In this document: in pieces, positions 1 to 5,653 of the stretch
Numbering within the stretch: the stretch's first letter is position 1
How the letters are laid out: every line of letters begins with the position of its first letter
Source: Treponema sp.
Lineage (GTDB): Bacteria > Spirochaetota > Spirochaetia > Treponematales > Breznakiellaceae
DNA length: 8,565 nt
Assembly (NCBI GenBank): GCA_031283505.1
Contig: JAITBO010000098.1
Coordinates: 1 to 8,565, forward strand
Reading direction: 5' to 3'
Position numbers and translations under genes: made by a program
The notes under the pieces: model-generated
The model's input: the letters and a program-made list of their open reading frames with translations, nothing else
Database searches by the model: none
Told to the model about the DNA's origin: nothing

Positions 1-25
1 AAGCAATAGATTGTCTTGGACGACT

Positions 26-62
26 GGGAGGGCCGAAACGGGCTCCTAGTGACGGCCCTCCC
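26..62. other. GC-rich 10-bp inverted repeat
   Basis: The arm at 26-35 is an exact reverse complement of the arm at 53-62, leaving a 17-nt loop. It is stable enough to be a transcription-stop hairpin for a gene entering from the left edge, but no T-run follows on the + strand and no A-run precedes it for the - strand. An intrinsic terminator call is therefore weak, and it may instead belong to a structured RNA or a decayed gene end. Confidence 0.45.
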
Positions 63-76
63 GGGGTGAAGACGAT

Positions 77-268
77 TTGGATAGGATTGATGAAGCTGTA
101 TATTCTGCTGGCGTACCGAGACTATCTCGCGTGAATCTGTGGGTCAAGTTTAGAGCTTGCTCCGGGGATTCTTTATTTTTATGGATGAGCCGTAGGCTCT
201 TGGAAAACCCGGTCAAAAACAAGCGGCTCGGTTACCGATTACTGTTGACAGCTTCAAAGGAGGGATAA
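77..268 (+). pseudogene. Short open frame, possible decayed 3' end of an SUMF1/formylglycine-type gene
   Basis: The frame opens after a TGA at 50-52 and runs to TAA at 266-268. Its only early start is a TTG at 77 with no ribosome binding site, so it does not look like an independent gene. The predicted C-terminus (ENPVKNKRLGYRLLL) loosely resembles the N-P...N...LGFRL ending of SUMF1/FGE-sulfatase domain proteins. The stretch SAGVPRLSRVN resembles the region before the RGGSW block of that family, but the RGGSW block is missing or frameshifted. The similarity is recalled by eye and is weak. It could equally be a chance open frame in non-coding DNA. Confidence 0.2.
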
Positions 269-333
269 GAAAGAAAAAAACGGGAAGGGAGAGGGAAGAA
301 AACGGGCTAAAGTATTACACGGGCGTAGGGGAT
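269..333 (+). other. Polypurine intergenic stretch
   Basis: From about 255 to 305 the + strand is nearly all A and G. It includes a perfect ribosome-binding-like AAAGGAGG at 256-263 that has no start codon at usable distance. A TTGACA lies at 245-250 but lacks a convincing -10 partner. I see no gene here. Confidence 0.35.
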
Positions 334-431
334 CCGGGGGTAATGCAAGGTAGACCGCTTTCGCGGCCATTAAAACCCCCGGAGAGGGGGTAGCCGGAGA
401 CCTGAGGCTCCGGCGTAGGGGGAGACTTCCC
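334..431 (+). promoter_or_regulatory. Cluster of competing GC-rich hairpins, leader- or attenuator-like
   Basis: Several strong hairpins follow each other. CCGGGGG (334-340) pairs with CCCCCGG (376-382), extended inward by TAATG/CATTA and capped by CCGC-TTTC-GCGG (355-366). CCCCC (376-380) can instead pair with GGGGG (386-390). GCCGGAG (393-399) pairs with CTCCGGC (408-414). GGGGGA (418-423) pairs with TCCCCC (428-433). Because the 376-380 arm has two mutually exclusive partners, the region can adopt alternative folds, as attenuators and riboswitches do. No known riboswitch core (for example cyclic di-GMP, cobalamin or fluoride) was recognised. It may also be a repetitive intergenic element. 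Confidence 0.35.
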
Positions 432-462
432 CCGGTTTCTGAATACCGGCAGGCGTCTTTTT
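432..462 (+). terminator. Candidate rho-independent terminator at the end of the hairpin cluster
   Basis: CCGGT (432-436) pairs with ACCGG (445-449). After six further bases a TCTTTTT run lies at 456-462. The stem is short and the T-run is slightly distant, so the call is moderate. Its 5' arm overlaps the 3' arm of the preceding GGGGGA/TCCCCC hairpin, so the two compete. It would end any transcript coming from the left before the downstream promoter. Confidence 0.4.
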
Positions 463-477
463 AGTTTTCCGCGCCTC

Positions 478-486
478 TGATATACT
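478..486 (+). promoter_or_regulatory. Extended -10 promoter for the HD-GYP gene
   Basis: TGATATACT matches the extended -10 form TGnTATAAT with one mismatch, and the same nine bases recur before the GH3 gene at 1583. No good -35 box is present at 16-18 bp, as is common for extended -10 promoters. Transcription would start near 493, placing the whole palindrome array at 497-612 in the mRNA leader of the HD-GYP gene. Confidence 0.45.
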
Positions 487-496
487 GATTAAATAG

Positions 497-612
497 GGTC
501 TATCCACAAAGCCGATTACTTTGTGGACAGACCTTGCATTTTCTCGTTTAAAGGCTACGAAAATGCGGGTTTCAAGGTGATCTGTCCATAATGTGTCTAC
601 ATTATGGACAGA
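497..612. repeat. Triple palindrome array with four related arms
   Basis: Hairpin A pairs 497-511 with 519-533 (15 bp with one mismatch, 7-nt loop). The middle hairpin pairs ACCTTG (531-536) with CAAGGT (573-578) and GCATTTTC (536-543) with GAAAATGC (559-566). Hairpin B pairs 581-593 with 600-612 exactly (13 bp, 6-nt loop). The four outer arms are versions of one sequence, TCTGTCCAYAADG and its complement, so arms 1/4 and 2/3 can also pair. The whole 116 bp is therefore roughly self-complementary. It could be a MITE-like element, a binding site array, or an RNA leader. No integron attC core was seen. Confidence 0.7.
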
Positions 613-623
613 CTCTAAATATA

Positions 624-630
624 GAAAGGG
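624..630 (+). promoter_or_regulatory. Ribosome binding site that decides the HD-GYP start
   Basis: GAAAGGG lies 8 nt before the ATG at 639 but only 2 nt before the in-frame ATG at 633. The further in-frame ATG at 591 is inside hairpin B and has no binding site. The ATG at 639 is preferred. Confidence 0.6.
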
Positions 631-638
631 ATATGAAT

Positions 639-1544
639 ATGCTGTTAAAAGCAATCGCGTTTATTATAACAATAGGTGGCGGGACAGTAATGACATTGGC
701 CACTCTGGAATATCATAAACTGCTTGCCTATTACAGGCAGGAAGTGTATGAAGTCCGGCATTCCGGTTACGTCTTTAACCTTTTGTTTTTTTACATATTT
801 ATCTTTGGGTACATAATTGCCGCAGTGGATGTTTTGCTCCGGGACGTAGACCTACGTCATGTAATCACCGTCCTGGCATTTTTGCTGGGTACCGTCTATC
901 TGTATTTTTCGGTCCATATCCAGAAACATACGGCAATCATGCTCCGGGAAAAAGTCCTGGAGGCTATCCGGGCCTTTGTGAACACCATAGACCTTAAAGG
1001 TTTTTCCTTTAAAGGGCACTCTCAGCAGGTTTACGCTATCGTCTGTCTGTTTTACGAAGAACTTCACGATTACCGGCACGTGCTTAACCGGGAAAAACTC
1101 CTTGACGCGGCGATTCTTCATGACATAGGAAAGATCAACATCTCTTCGGAGATTCTCTGTAAACAGGATCGCCTTACGGCGGAAGAATGGGAGATCCTCA
1201 AGACTCATCCCTTGCGGGCCAAGGAGATGCTGGACGTAACCTGTTTCAAGGAGATAAGCGATTGGGTTCTGTACCATCACGAGCGGGCAGACGGTAACGG
1301 CTATTACGGTCTTGTATCCCAGGACATCCCTATAGAAGCCAAGATTATCGCCATTGCCGACACTTATTCTGCCCTGTGCAGTGATCGTTCTTACCGTAGC
1401 CGTCTGAGCCACGAAGAGGCAATCTCCATCATCTCCCATGAAGCGGGAAAGCAGTTTGACCGTAAACTGGTGGATTGTTTCCTGAACATAGACAAGAAGG
1501 CCCTGGAAAAGACCGGAGCGGTAATAACGGAGAGGAAGGCTTAA
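639..1544 (+). CDS. Membrane-anchored HD-GYP domain protein, probable cyclic di-GMP phosphodiesterase
   Basis: The 301-residue protein has three hydrophobic segments at about 5-23, 43-63 and 74-92, then a cytoplasmic HD-GYP domain from about 105 to 290. Expected metal ligands are visible: H127, the HD pair H161-D162 (ILHDIGK), H190, H213-H214 and D241 (DTYSAL). The family signature reads HHERADGNGYYG, so the name-giving GYP is GYY here, with proline 223 replaced by tyrosine. HD-GYP enzymes hydrolyse cyclic di-GMP to pGpG or GMP, lowering this second messenger and affecting motility and attachment. There is no recognised sensor domain beyond the membrane segments, so the input may be sensed in the membrane. 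The gene stands alone between two promoters and carries the palindrome array in its likely leader. Family assignment is firm; activity is inferred. Confidence 0.9.
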   Translation: MLLKAIAFIITIGGGTVMTLATLEYHKLLAYYRQEVYEVRHSGYVFNLLFFYIFIFGYIIAAVDVLLRDVDLRHVITVLAFLLGTVYLYFSVHIQKHTAIMLREKVLEAIRAFVNTIDLKGFSFKGHSQQVYAIVCLFYEELHDYRHVLNREKLLDAAILHDIGKINISSEILCKQDRLTAEEWEILKTHPLRAKEMLDVTCFKEISDWVLYHHERADGNGYYGLVSQDIPIEAKIIAIADTYSALCSDRSYRSRLSHEEAISIISHEAGKQFDRKLVDCFLNIDKKALEKTGAVITERKA

Positions 1545-1552
1545 AGTCTAAT

Positions 1553-1581
1553 GCCCGGCTTCTGGTACAACGGGACCGGGC
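1553..1581 (+). terminator. Weak hairpin after the HD-GYP gene
   Basis: GCCCGG (1553-1558) pairs with CCGGGC (1576-1581) around a 17-nt loop, 8 nt after the stop codon. No T-run follows, so it may only slow transcription or protect the mRNA end. Confidence 0.3.
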
Positions 1582-1582
1582 T

Positions 1583-1591
1583 TGATATACT
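1583..1591 (+). promoter_or_regulatory. Extended -10 promoter for the GH3 gene
   Basis: TGATATACT is identical to the element at 478-486. A start near 1598 would give a leader of about 30 nt with AAGGAG at 1616-1621, 7 nt before the ATG. There is no clear -35 box. Confidence 0.45.
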
Positions 1592-1628
1592 ACGAACACA
1601 ATCAAAATTTACATGAAGGAGTATCTGT

Positions 1629-3716
1629 ATGACCAGGGAAGAACGTATTCAAGATATTGTCTCCAGGATGACGCTGGAAGAAAAAGTTTCTCAACTTTCC
1701 TATGAAAGTCCCGCTATTGAACGGCTGGGGATACCCGAATACAACTGGTGGAACGAATGCCTCCACGGGGTCGCCCGTGCGGGTTTTGCCACGGTGTTTC
1801 CCCAGGCCATAGCGCTGGCGGCGACCTTTGACGAAGCGTTTGTCCGTGAAGTGGCTTCCGCGATAGCCGACGAGGCCCGGGCCAAACATAACGAGGCGGT
1901 GAAGATGGGGAACCGGAAGCAATACTGGGGCCTCACCTTTTGGACCCCGAATATCAATATCTTCCGGGACCCCCGCTGGGGCAGGGGGCAGGAGACCTAC
2001 GGCGAGGATCCGTACCTTACAAGCCGCATAGGTCTTGCCTTTATGAAGGGGCTCCAGGGGGATGATCCGGAGAACCTCAAGCTTGCGGCCTGCGCCAAGC
2101 ACTTTGCGGTCCATTCGGGGCCGGAAAAACTCCGCCACATATTCGACGCCAGGGTTTCTCCCAAGGATCTGTGGGAAACCTACCTTCCGGCCTTTAAGGT
2201 CCTGGTGGAGAATGGGGTGGAGTCCGTGATGGGCGCCTACAACCGTACCTTGGGGGAACCCTGCAACGGCAGCGCCCTGCTCCTCAAGGAGATACTTCGG
2301 GACAAGTGGCAGTTCAAAGGTCATGTTGTTTCCGACTGCTGGGCTATCCAGGACTTCCATGAGAACCACAAGGTTACTTCTTCCCCGGAAGAATCCGCCG
2401 CCAAAGCCCTCAACGCGGGGTGCGATCTCAACTGCGGTTGTACCTACCCCATGCTGACCGTTTCCTATAAGAAGGGGCTTGTCACCGAAGATGCCATCGA
2501 CACCGCCCTTACCAGGCTCCTCCGTACCAGGATGAAGCTGGGTATATTTGATCCCCCGGAACAGAGTCCCTACGGCAAGCTTGGCCGGGAGGTCATCAAC
2601 TGCGAAAAACACCGGCAGCTCGCACTGGAGGCGGCCCGGAAATCCATCGTCCTCCTCAAGAACGACGACAACTTGTTACCTCTGGATGATTCGGGCAGAC
2701 GCATCCTCCTGACCGGTCCCGGCGCGGTAAATCCCCATACCCTTCTGGCAAACTACTACGGTATGAGTCCTCACCTTGTGACGATCCTTGAAGGTTTGGT
2801 CGAGAAGACCAGAAACAAGTATGCCGTCACCATGGAATACCGCATGGGTTCCCTGATGTACGGGGCGAACCATCCTTCCAATGTCGTCTTTGGGGTCTCT
2901 CCCAATGACGATGTGGTTATCGCCGTGTTCGGGCTTGACGGCATCATGGAAGGCGAAGAAGGGGACGCCATCGCTTCCAATTCCAACGGTGACAGGGATA
3001 CTATCGAACTTCCGTCCTGGCAGCTTGATTTTCTGCGGAAGATCAAATCCGCAGGCAAGAAGGTGATTCTGGTACTTACCGGAGGGAGCCCCATCGCCTT
3101 CCCCGAGGACATAGCCGATGCTATTCTCTTTGCTTGGTATCCCGGCGAACAGGGAGGCAACGCGGTGGCGGACATCATCTTTGGAGACGCCGTTCCGTCG
3201 GGAAAACTCCCCGTCACATTCCCGGCTTCTACGGATCAGCTTCCGCCCTACGAAGACTACGCCATGAAGGGGCGTACTTACCGCTACATGGAAAAAGAAC
3301 CCCTGTATCCCTTCGGCTTCGGCCTTTCCTACACCACTTTCCGCCTTGATTCCCTAACGCTCTCGGACGACAGTATTGCTGCGGGAGAGACCGTAACGGT
3401 CAAGGTTGAACTTGCCAACACCGGAAAGATTGACGCCGAAGAAGTGGTTCAGATTTACATTGCCAGGGAGAACCGGGAGGCCGATGATCCCATTGCTTCC
3501 CTCAGGGCTTTCCGCCGGGTTATGGTCCCTGCGGGTCATAGGGTGGACGCCGAATTTGAACTGCCCGCCTTCGCTTTCGAGTCGGTGAACGCCGCCGGTG
3601 AAAGCGTGCTGGTTCCCGGTGTTTATACCGTAACCGCCGCCGCCGCCGCCCCTGTCCCGGTTGCCGAGAAGAAAGGCGCAACAAAGCCCAAGACCGCGAA
3701 GATCACGGTGAAATAA
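1629..3716 (+). CDS. Glycoside hydrolase family 3, beta-xylosidase-like
   Basis: The 695-residue protein has the three-part GH3 build. An N-terminal barrel (about 1-310) contains YNWWNECLHGVAR (38-50), WTPNINIFRDPRWGRG (105-120) and KHFAVHSGPE (157-166). An alpha/beta sandwich follows (about 335-540), with EGEEGD (441-446). A fibronectin-III-like domain ends the protein (about 575-695), after PFGFGLSYT (561-569). The likely nucleophile is D236 in VSDC; the acid/base is probably a glutamate of the 441-444 group. The WWNE-LHG signature is typical of the xylosidase/arabinosidase branch rather than ordinary beta-glucosidases. There is no signal peptide, so it should act in the cytoplasm on imported xylo- or arabino-oligosaccharides. 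An AAGGAG site 7 nt upstream supports the ATG. A five-alanine run and a lysine-rich loop (670-690) interrupt the last strands of the C-terminal domain. Exact substrate is not decided by sequence. Confidence 0.92.
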   Translation: MTREERIQDIVSRMTLEEKVSQLSYESPAIERLGIPEYNWWNECLHGVARAGFATVFPQAIALAATFDEAFVREVASAIADEARAKHNEAVKMGNRKQYWGLTFWTPNINIFRDPRWGRGQETYGEDPYLTSRIGLAFMKGLQGDDPENLKLAACAKHFAVHSGPEKLRHIFDARVSPKDLWETYLPAFKVLVENGVESVMGAYNRTLGEPCNGSALLLKEILRDKWQFKGHVVSDCWAIQDFHENHKVTSSPEESAAKALNAGCDLNCGCTYPMLTVSYKKGLVTEDAIDTALTRLLRTRMKLGIFDPPEQSPYGKLGREVINCEKHRQLALEAARKSIVLLKNDDNLLPLDDSGRRILLTGPGAVNPHTLLANYYGMSPHLVTILEGLVEKTRNKYAVTMEYRMGSLMYGANHPSNVVFGVSPNDDVVIAVFGLDGIMEGEEGDAIASNSNGDRDTIELPSWQLDFLRKIKSAGKKVILVLTGGSPIAFPEDIADAILFAWYPGEQGGNAVADIIFGDAVPSGKLPVTFPASTDQLPPYEDYAMKGRTYRYMEKEPLYPFGFGLSYTTFRLDSLTLSDDSIAAGETVTVKVELANTGKIDAEEVVQIYIARENREADDPIASLRAFRRVMVPAGHRVDAEFELPAFAFESVNAAGESVLVPGVYTVTAAAAAPVPVAEKKGATKPKTAKITVK

Positions 3717-3787
3717 GGGGCCGATGGGGTCCTTTTGCCGGTCCGTCCGTTGCCGCCGAGCCGTTTTGGTATGGGGGGAAAGGCCGG

Positions 3788-3811
3788 GCCGGCTACGGGA
3801 GGAAAGCCGGC
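3788..3811. terminator. Hairpin between convergent genes
   Basis: GCCGGCT (3788-3794) pairs with AGCCGGC (3805-3811) around a 10-nt loop, in the 95-bp gap between the convergent GH3 and phosphoesterase genes and touching the latter's stop. Neither strand has a T-run after it, so a bidirectional terminator role is only suggested by position. Confidence 0.35.
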
Positions 3812-4474
3812 TCAGAAACGGTAAATTGATTCCGTGTCGTGGGTGTCAATATAGGTAATGGTTATGGTCTTTTTTTTCCTGTCCTGAAGGGTTACTGTCT
3901 GGATCTCATCTGTGGGGGTATGGCCGACAATTTGACTGTACCCGGCTACAGGCTGTTTTTCCAGGGAATCCGGCCTAATCCATATAGGGCTTTGGGTAAT
4001 ATCGTCCCCAAAAGAGTCTCGACCGTTAAACTTTAAGATGTCCTGATTTTTGGCGAAGGCCTGATTAATATCTTCAACGTTAGTATATCCTGAGTTTTTC
4101 ATCCGCTTCATAAACCATGCCGAGACCCCGGCATGAGAGATTATGTAGTCGTCCGCCGTAACGTATACAACCTTGAGAAGATCGCGGTTTTGTTCCAGAA
4201 TCTGATAGATTTCGTAATAATGATCGTCCTGGTACCCCGAATACATCTCGGTGACTTTTCCCAGGTAGTGATAATCATGGTTTCCCAGGCATAGTTTTAT
4301 CCGGCCATCCTCCCTGGCCTTGTCGCAGAGTTCCCTGAAATTCCGGTATTGCCTGGTAAACGGCAGATCGAAACTGTCAAAATAATCCCCTAAAACATAA
4401 AATTCCGTAAAATCTTCGTTGATGTAGTGTTTCCAAAAATCCCGGCCATGGATATCACCAATTGCTAACCTCAT
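3812..4474 (-). CDS. Calcineurin-like (PPP-type) metallophosphoesterase
   Basis: This 220-residue protein shows the ordered metal-binding motifs of the superfamily: GDIHG (6-10), GDYFDS (29-34), GNHDY (64-68), SHAGVS (113-118) and VGHTP (183-187). These supply D7, H9, D30, N65, H66, H114 and H185. The order and the GDIHG/GDYFD/GNHD spacing place it near bacterial PPP-type protein phosphatases and Ap4A-hydrolase-like enzymes. Substrates in this group range from phosphoproteins to dinucleoside polyphosphates, and the sequence does not choose between them. There is no signal peptide, so it is cytoplasmic. An in-frame stop just upstream fixes the ATG at 4474. The only purine-rich site (GGGAG) is about 15 nt away, so initiation may be weak. 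It has its own promoter and is divergent from the acyltransferase. Confidence 0.85.
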   Translation of the reverse strand: MRLAIGDIHGRDFWKHYINEDFTEFYVLGDYFDSFDLPFTRQYRNFRELCDKAREDGRIKLCLGNHDYHYLGKVTEMYSGYQDDHYYEIYQILEQNRDLLKVVYVTADDYIISHAGVSAWFMKRMKNSGYTNVEDINQAFAKNQDILKFNGRDSFGDDITQSPIWIRPDSLEKQPVAGYSQIVGHTPTDEIQTVTLQDRKKKTITITYIDTHDTESIYRF

Positions 4475-4503
4475 ATTTTTCTTTAATTACTCCCAATAAA
4501 GTT

Positions 4504-4532
4504 ATCATATTAGAAGCCTGTGGAATTGACAA
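4504..4532 (-). promoter_or_regulatory. Sigma70-type promoter for the phosphoesterase
   Basis: On the minus strand TTGTCA (4532-4527) is followed after exactly 17 bp by TATGAT (4509-4504), one mismatch from consensus in each box. The predicted transcript starts near 4497 and has a leader of roughly 23 nt. Confidence 0.65.
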
Positions 4533-4607
4533 TAGAGATAATGAACAGCGCCAGTACATATAAAAAGGGAAAAGGAAGTCATTTGGCACAGGACAATACG
4601 TTACATA

Positions 4608-4634
4608 TTGACAGCCGGATAAAATAGGTATAGT
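4608..4634 (+). promoter_or_regulatory. Sigma70-type promoter for the acyltransferase
   Basis: A consensus TTGACA at 4608-4613 is followed after 15 bp by TATAGT at 4629-4634. The spacer is short. A start near 4641 would lie downstream of the GTG at 4638, which supports using the GTG at 4662. Confidence 0.5.
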
Positions 4635-4646
4635 TTTGTGATATTT

Positions 4647-4653
4647 GGAAGGG
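4647..4653 (+). promoter_or_regulatory. Ribosome binding site that decides the acyltransferase start
   Basis: GGAAGGG lies 8 nt before the GTG at 4662. An earlier in-frame GTG at 4638 has no such site, and the ATG at 4657 is out of frame. Confidence 0.55.
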
Positions 4654-4661
4654 ATAATGCT

Positions 4662-5462
4662 GTGCCGGAAGAAATGCCGCCGATAAAAAATCCTATAATA
4701 TATGCTTGGCATATGCTTGGCAAGTGGTTGTCTTTTTTTACTTTTGGGGTGGGAACACTGATATTGATATTAGTGGTTTTTCCGGTAGTACGTCTTTTTT
4801 TTCGTTCCCCCGAAGAATTCAAAAAACAAGGACGGCGGGCCGTTTCCGCTTCATTCAGGTTTTTAATCTGCGTGATGACGGTTCTCGATGTTGCCAGACA
4901 GGAAACGAAAGACCGAAATGTTTTCCTTAATCTTTCCGGAAAGATCGTGGTAGCGAACCATCCTTCCCTGCTTGATGTGGTAATGTTGATTTCTCTGATT
5001 CCCAACGCCGATTGTATTGTCAACGGGTATCTCCTAAAACATTTTTTACGCCCCATAGTACGGCAGATGTATATTCCGCACAGCCTTGATTTTGACAAAC
5101 TTGTCGGCCTCTGTACTGAATCTCTTGAACAGGGAAGCTGCCTTATTATTTTTCCCCAGGGAACACGGACGCCGCGTAGCGGACCCATTAGCGTAAAGAA
5201 GGGGGCGGCCCGTATTTCTCTCCTGTCCGGCAAGGGGATTGTACCGGTCCGCATCGGCGGTAACGACAAATGGGGGCTTGGAAAGAAGGCCCCCTGGACG
5301 GCCTTCAACCATACCGGAAGCTATCTTTACGACATAAAAATGCTTGATGAAATTAAGCCGGAAAAATACGCGGGACTTCCCATGTCTATTGCGGTAAAAC
5401 GTATGAACGAGGAGATTAAAGATGTGCTGTTTGGTCCCGGAGAAAGGGAACGTGTTATATGA
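4662..5462 (+). CDS. PlsC-type lysophospholipid acyltransferase family protein
   Basis: The protein has 266 residues from the GTG at 4662. A hydrophobic segment at about 24-47 is followed by an acyltransferase domain with NHPSLLD (99-105), giving the H-x4-D pair H100/D105. The second block is FPQGTRT (164-170), where the usual FPEGTR glutamate is glutamine 166. The family moves acyl chains from acyl-ACP or acyl-CoA to a lysolipid such as 1-acyl-glycerol-3-phosphate, at the inner face of the membrane. The long N-terminus before the block I motif and the overall layout recall acyltransferases found with aryl-polyene or fatty-acid-like gene clusters, but no such cluster is visible here, so ordinary phospholipid synthesis remains possible. 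An 11-bp tandem repeat lies inside the coding sequence at 4700-4721. The TGA stop overlaps the ATG of a short downstream frame. Confidence 0.85.
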   Translation: MPEEMPPIKNPIIYAWHMLGKWLSFFTFGVGTLILILVVFPVVRLFFRSPEEFKKQGRRAVSASFRFLICVMTVLDVARQETKDRNVFLNLSGKIVVANHPSLLDVVMLISLIPNADCIVNGYLLKHFLRPIVRQMYIPHSLDFDKLVGLCTESLEQGSCLIIFPQGTRTPRSGPISVKKGAARISLLSGKGIVPVRIGGNDKWGLGKKAPWTAFNHTGSYLYDIKMLDEIKPEKYAGLPMSIAVKRMNEEIKDVLFGPGERERVI

Positions 5463-5560
5463 CCCTCCGGTCATTCTCCGGATGTTTTGCTTTTCGCCTG
5501 GCCCTGACGGTGGTTACAGAAATGAGCCCCCACCGGGCAGAAGTTTTACACCCCTTTTGA
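5459..5560 (+). CDS. Short 33-codon open frame overlapping the acyltransferase stop (uncertain)
   Basis: The ATG at 5459 shares an ATGA overlap with the acyltransferase stop, the classic layout of translationally coupled genes. An AAAGGG at 5443-5448 lies 10 nt upstream. The frame ends at TGA 5558-5560. The peptide (starting MTLRSFSGCFAF) resembles nothing I recognise. It may be a real small protein, the stub of a former downstream operon gene, or chance. Confidence 0.25.
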   Translation: MTLRSFSGCFAFRLALTVVTEMSPHRAEVLHPF

Positions 5561-5561
5561 G

Positions 5562-5602
5562 GCCGCTCCCCATTTATAATTTAACGGTTAGCGGGAAGCG
5601 GC
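5562..5602 (-). terminator. Hairpin downstream of the transketolase/SCP2 operon
   Basis: In minus-strand RNA the arm at 5602-5593 pairs with 5571-5562 over 10 bp with one U-G pair; on the plus strand the same position is a C-A mismatch, so it favours the minus transcript. The loop is 21 nt and no U-run follows. It lies about 50 nt past the SCP2 gene stop. The rest of the 5561-5653 gap holds only A/T runs. Confidence 0.35.
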
Positions 5603-5653
5603 TCCACAGTACCAGCGGCAACCGGAAAAAGGCACGAAATTTTTTTGCGGCGG

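Noticed and set aside
187..229. Group II intron domain V
   Set aside because: GAGCCG and CGGCTC can pair, but the interior lacks the catalytic triad spacing, bulge and GNRA-capped 34-nt shape of domain V.
245..275. TTGACA at 245-250 as a promoter for the hairpin cluster
   Set aside because: No -10 box better than three matches lies at 15-18 bp.
497..612. Palindromes as integron attC sites or a cyclic di-GMP riboswitch
   Set aside because: The GTTRRRY/RYYYAAC core sites of attC are absent, and none of the conserved GEMM riboswitch core bases or tetraloop/receptor arrangement was recognised. The association with a cyclic di-GMP enzyme alone is not evidence.
591..638. Upstream ATG at 591 as start of the HD-GYP gene
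   Set aside because: It lies inside the perfect 13-bp palindrome and has no ribosome binding site; 639 has GAAAGGG at 8 nt.
1602..2612. 336-codon open frame on the - strand
   Set aside because: It is the complement of the strongly recognised GH3 barrel and shows no family motif.
4638..4661. GTG at 4638 as start of the acyltransferase
   Set aside because: No ribosome binding site precedes it and it falls between the -10 box and the expected transcript start; 4662 is better placed.
5545..5580. TATAAT at 5575-5580 as a + strand promoter
   Set aside because: No -35 box lies at proper spacing (TTTACA is 24 bp away), and downstream on the + strand there is only antisense of the SCP2 gene.
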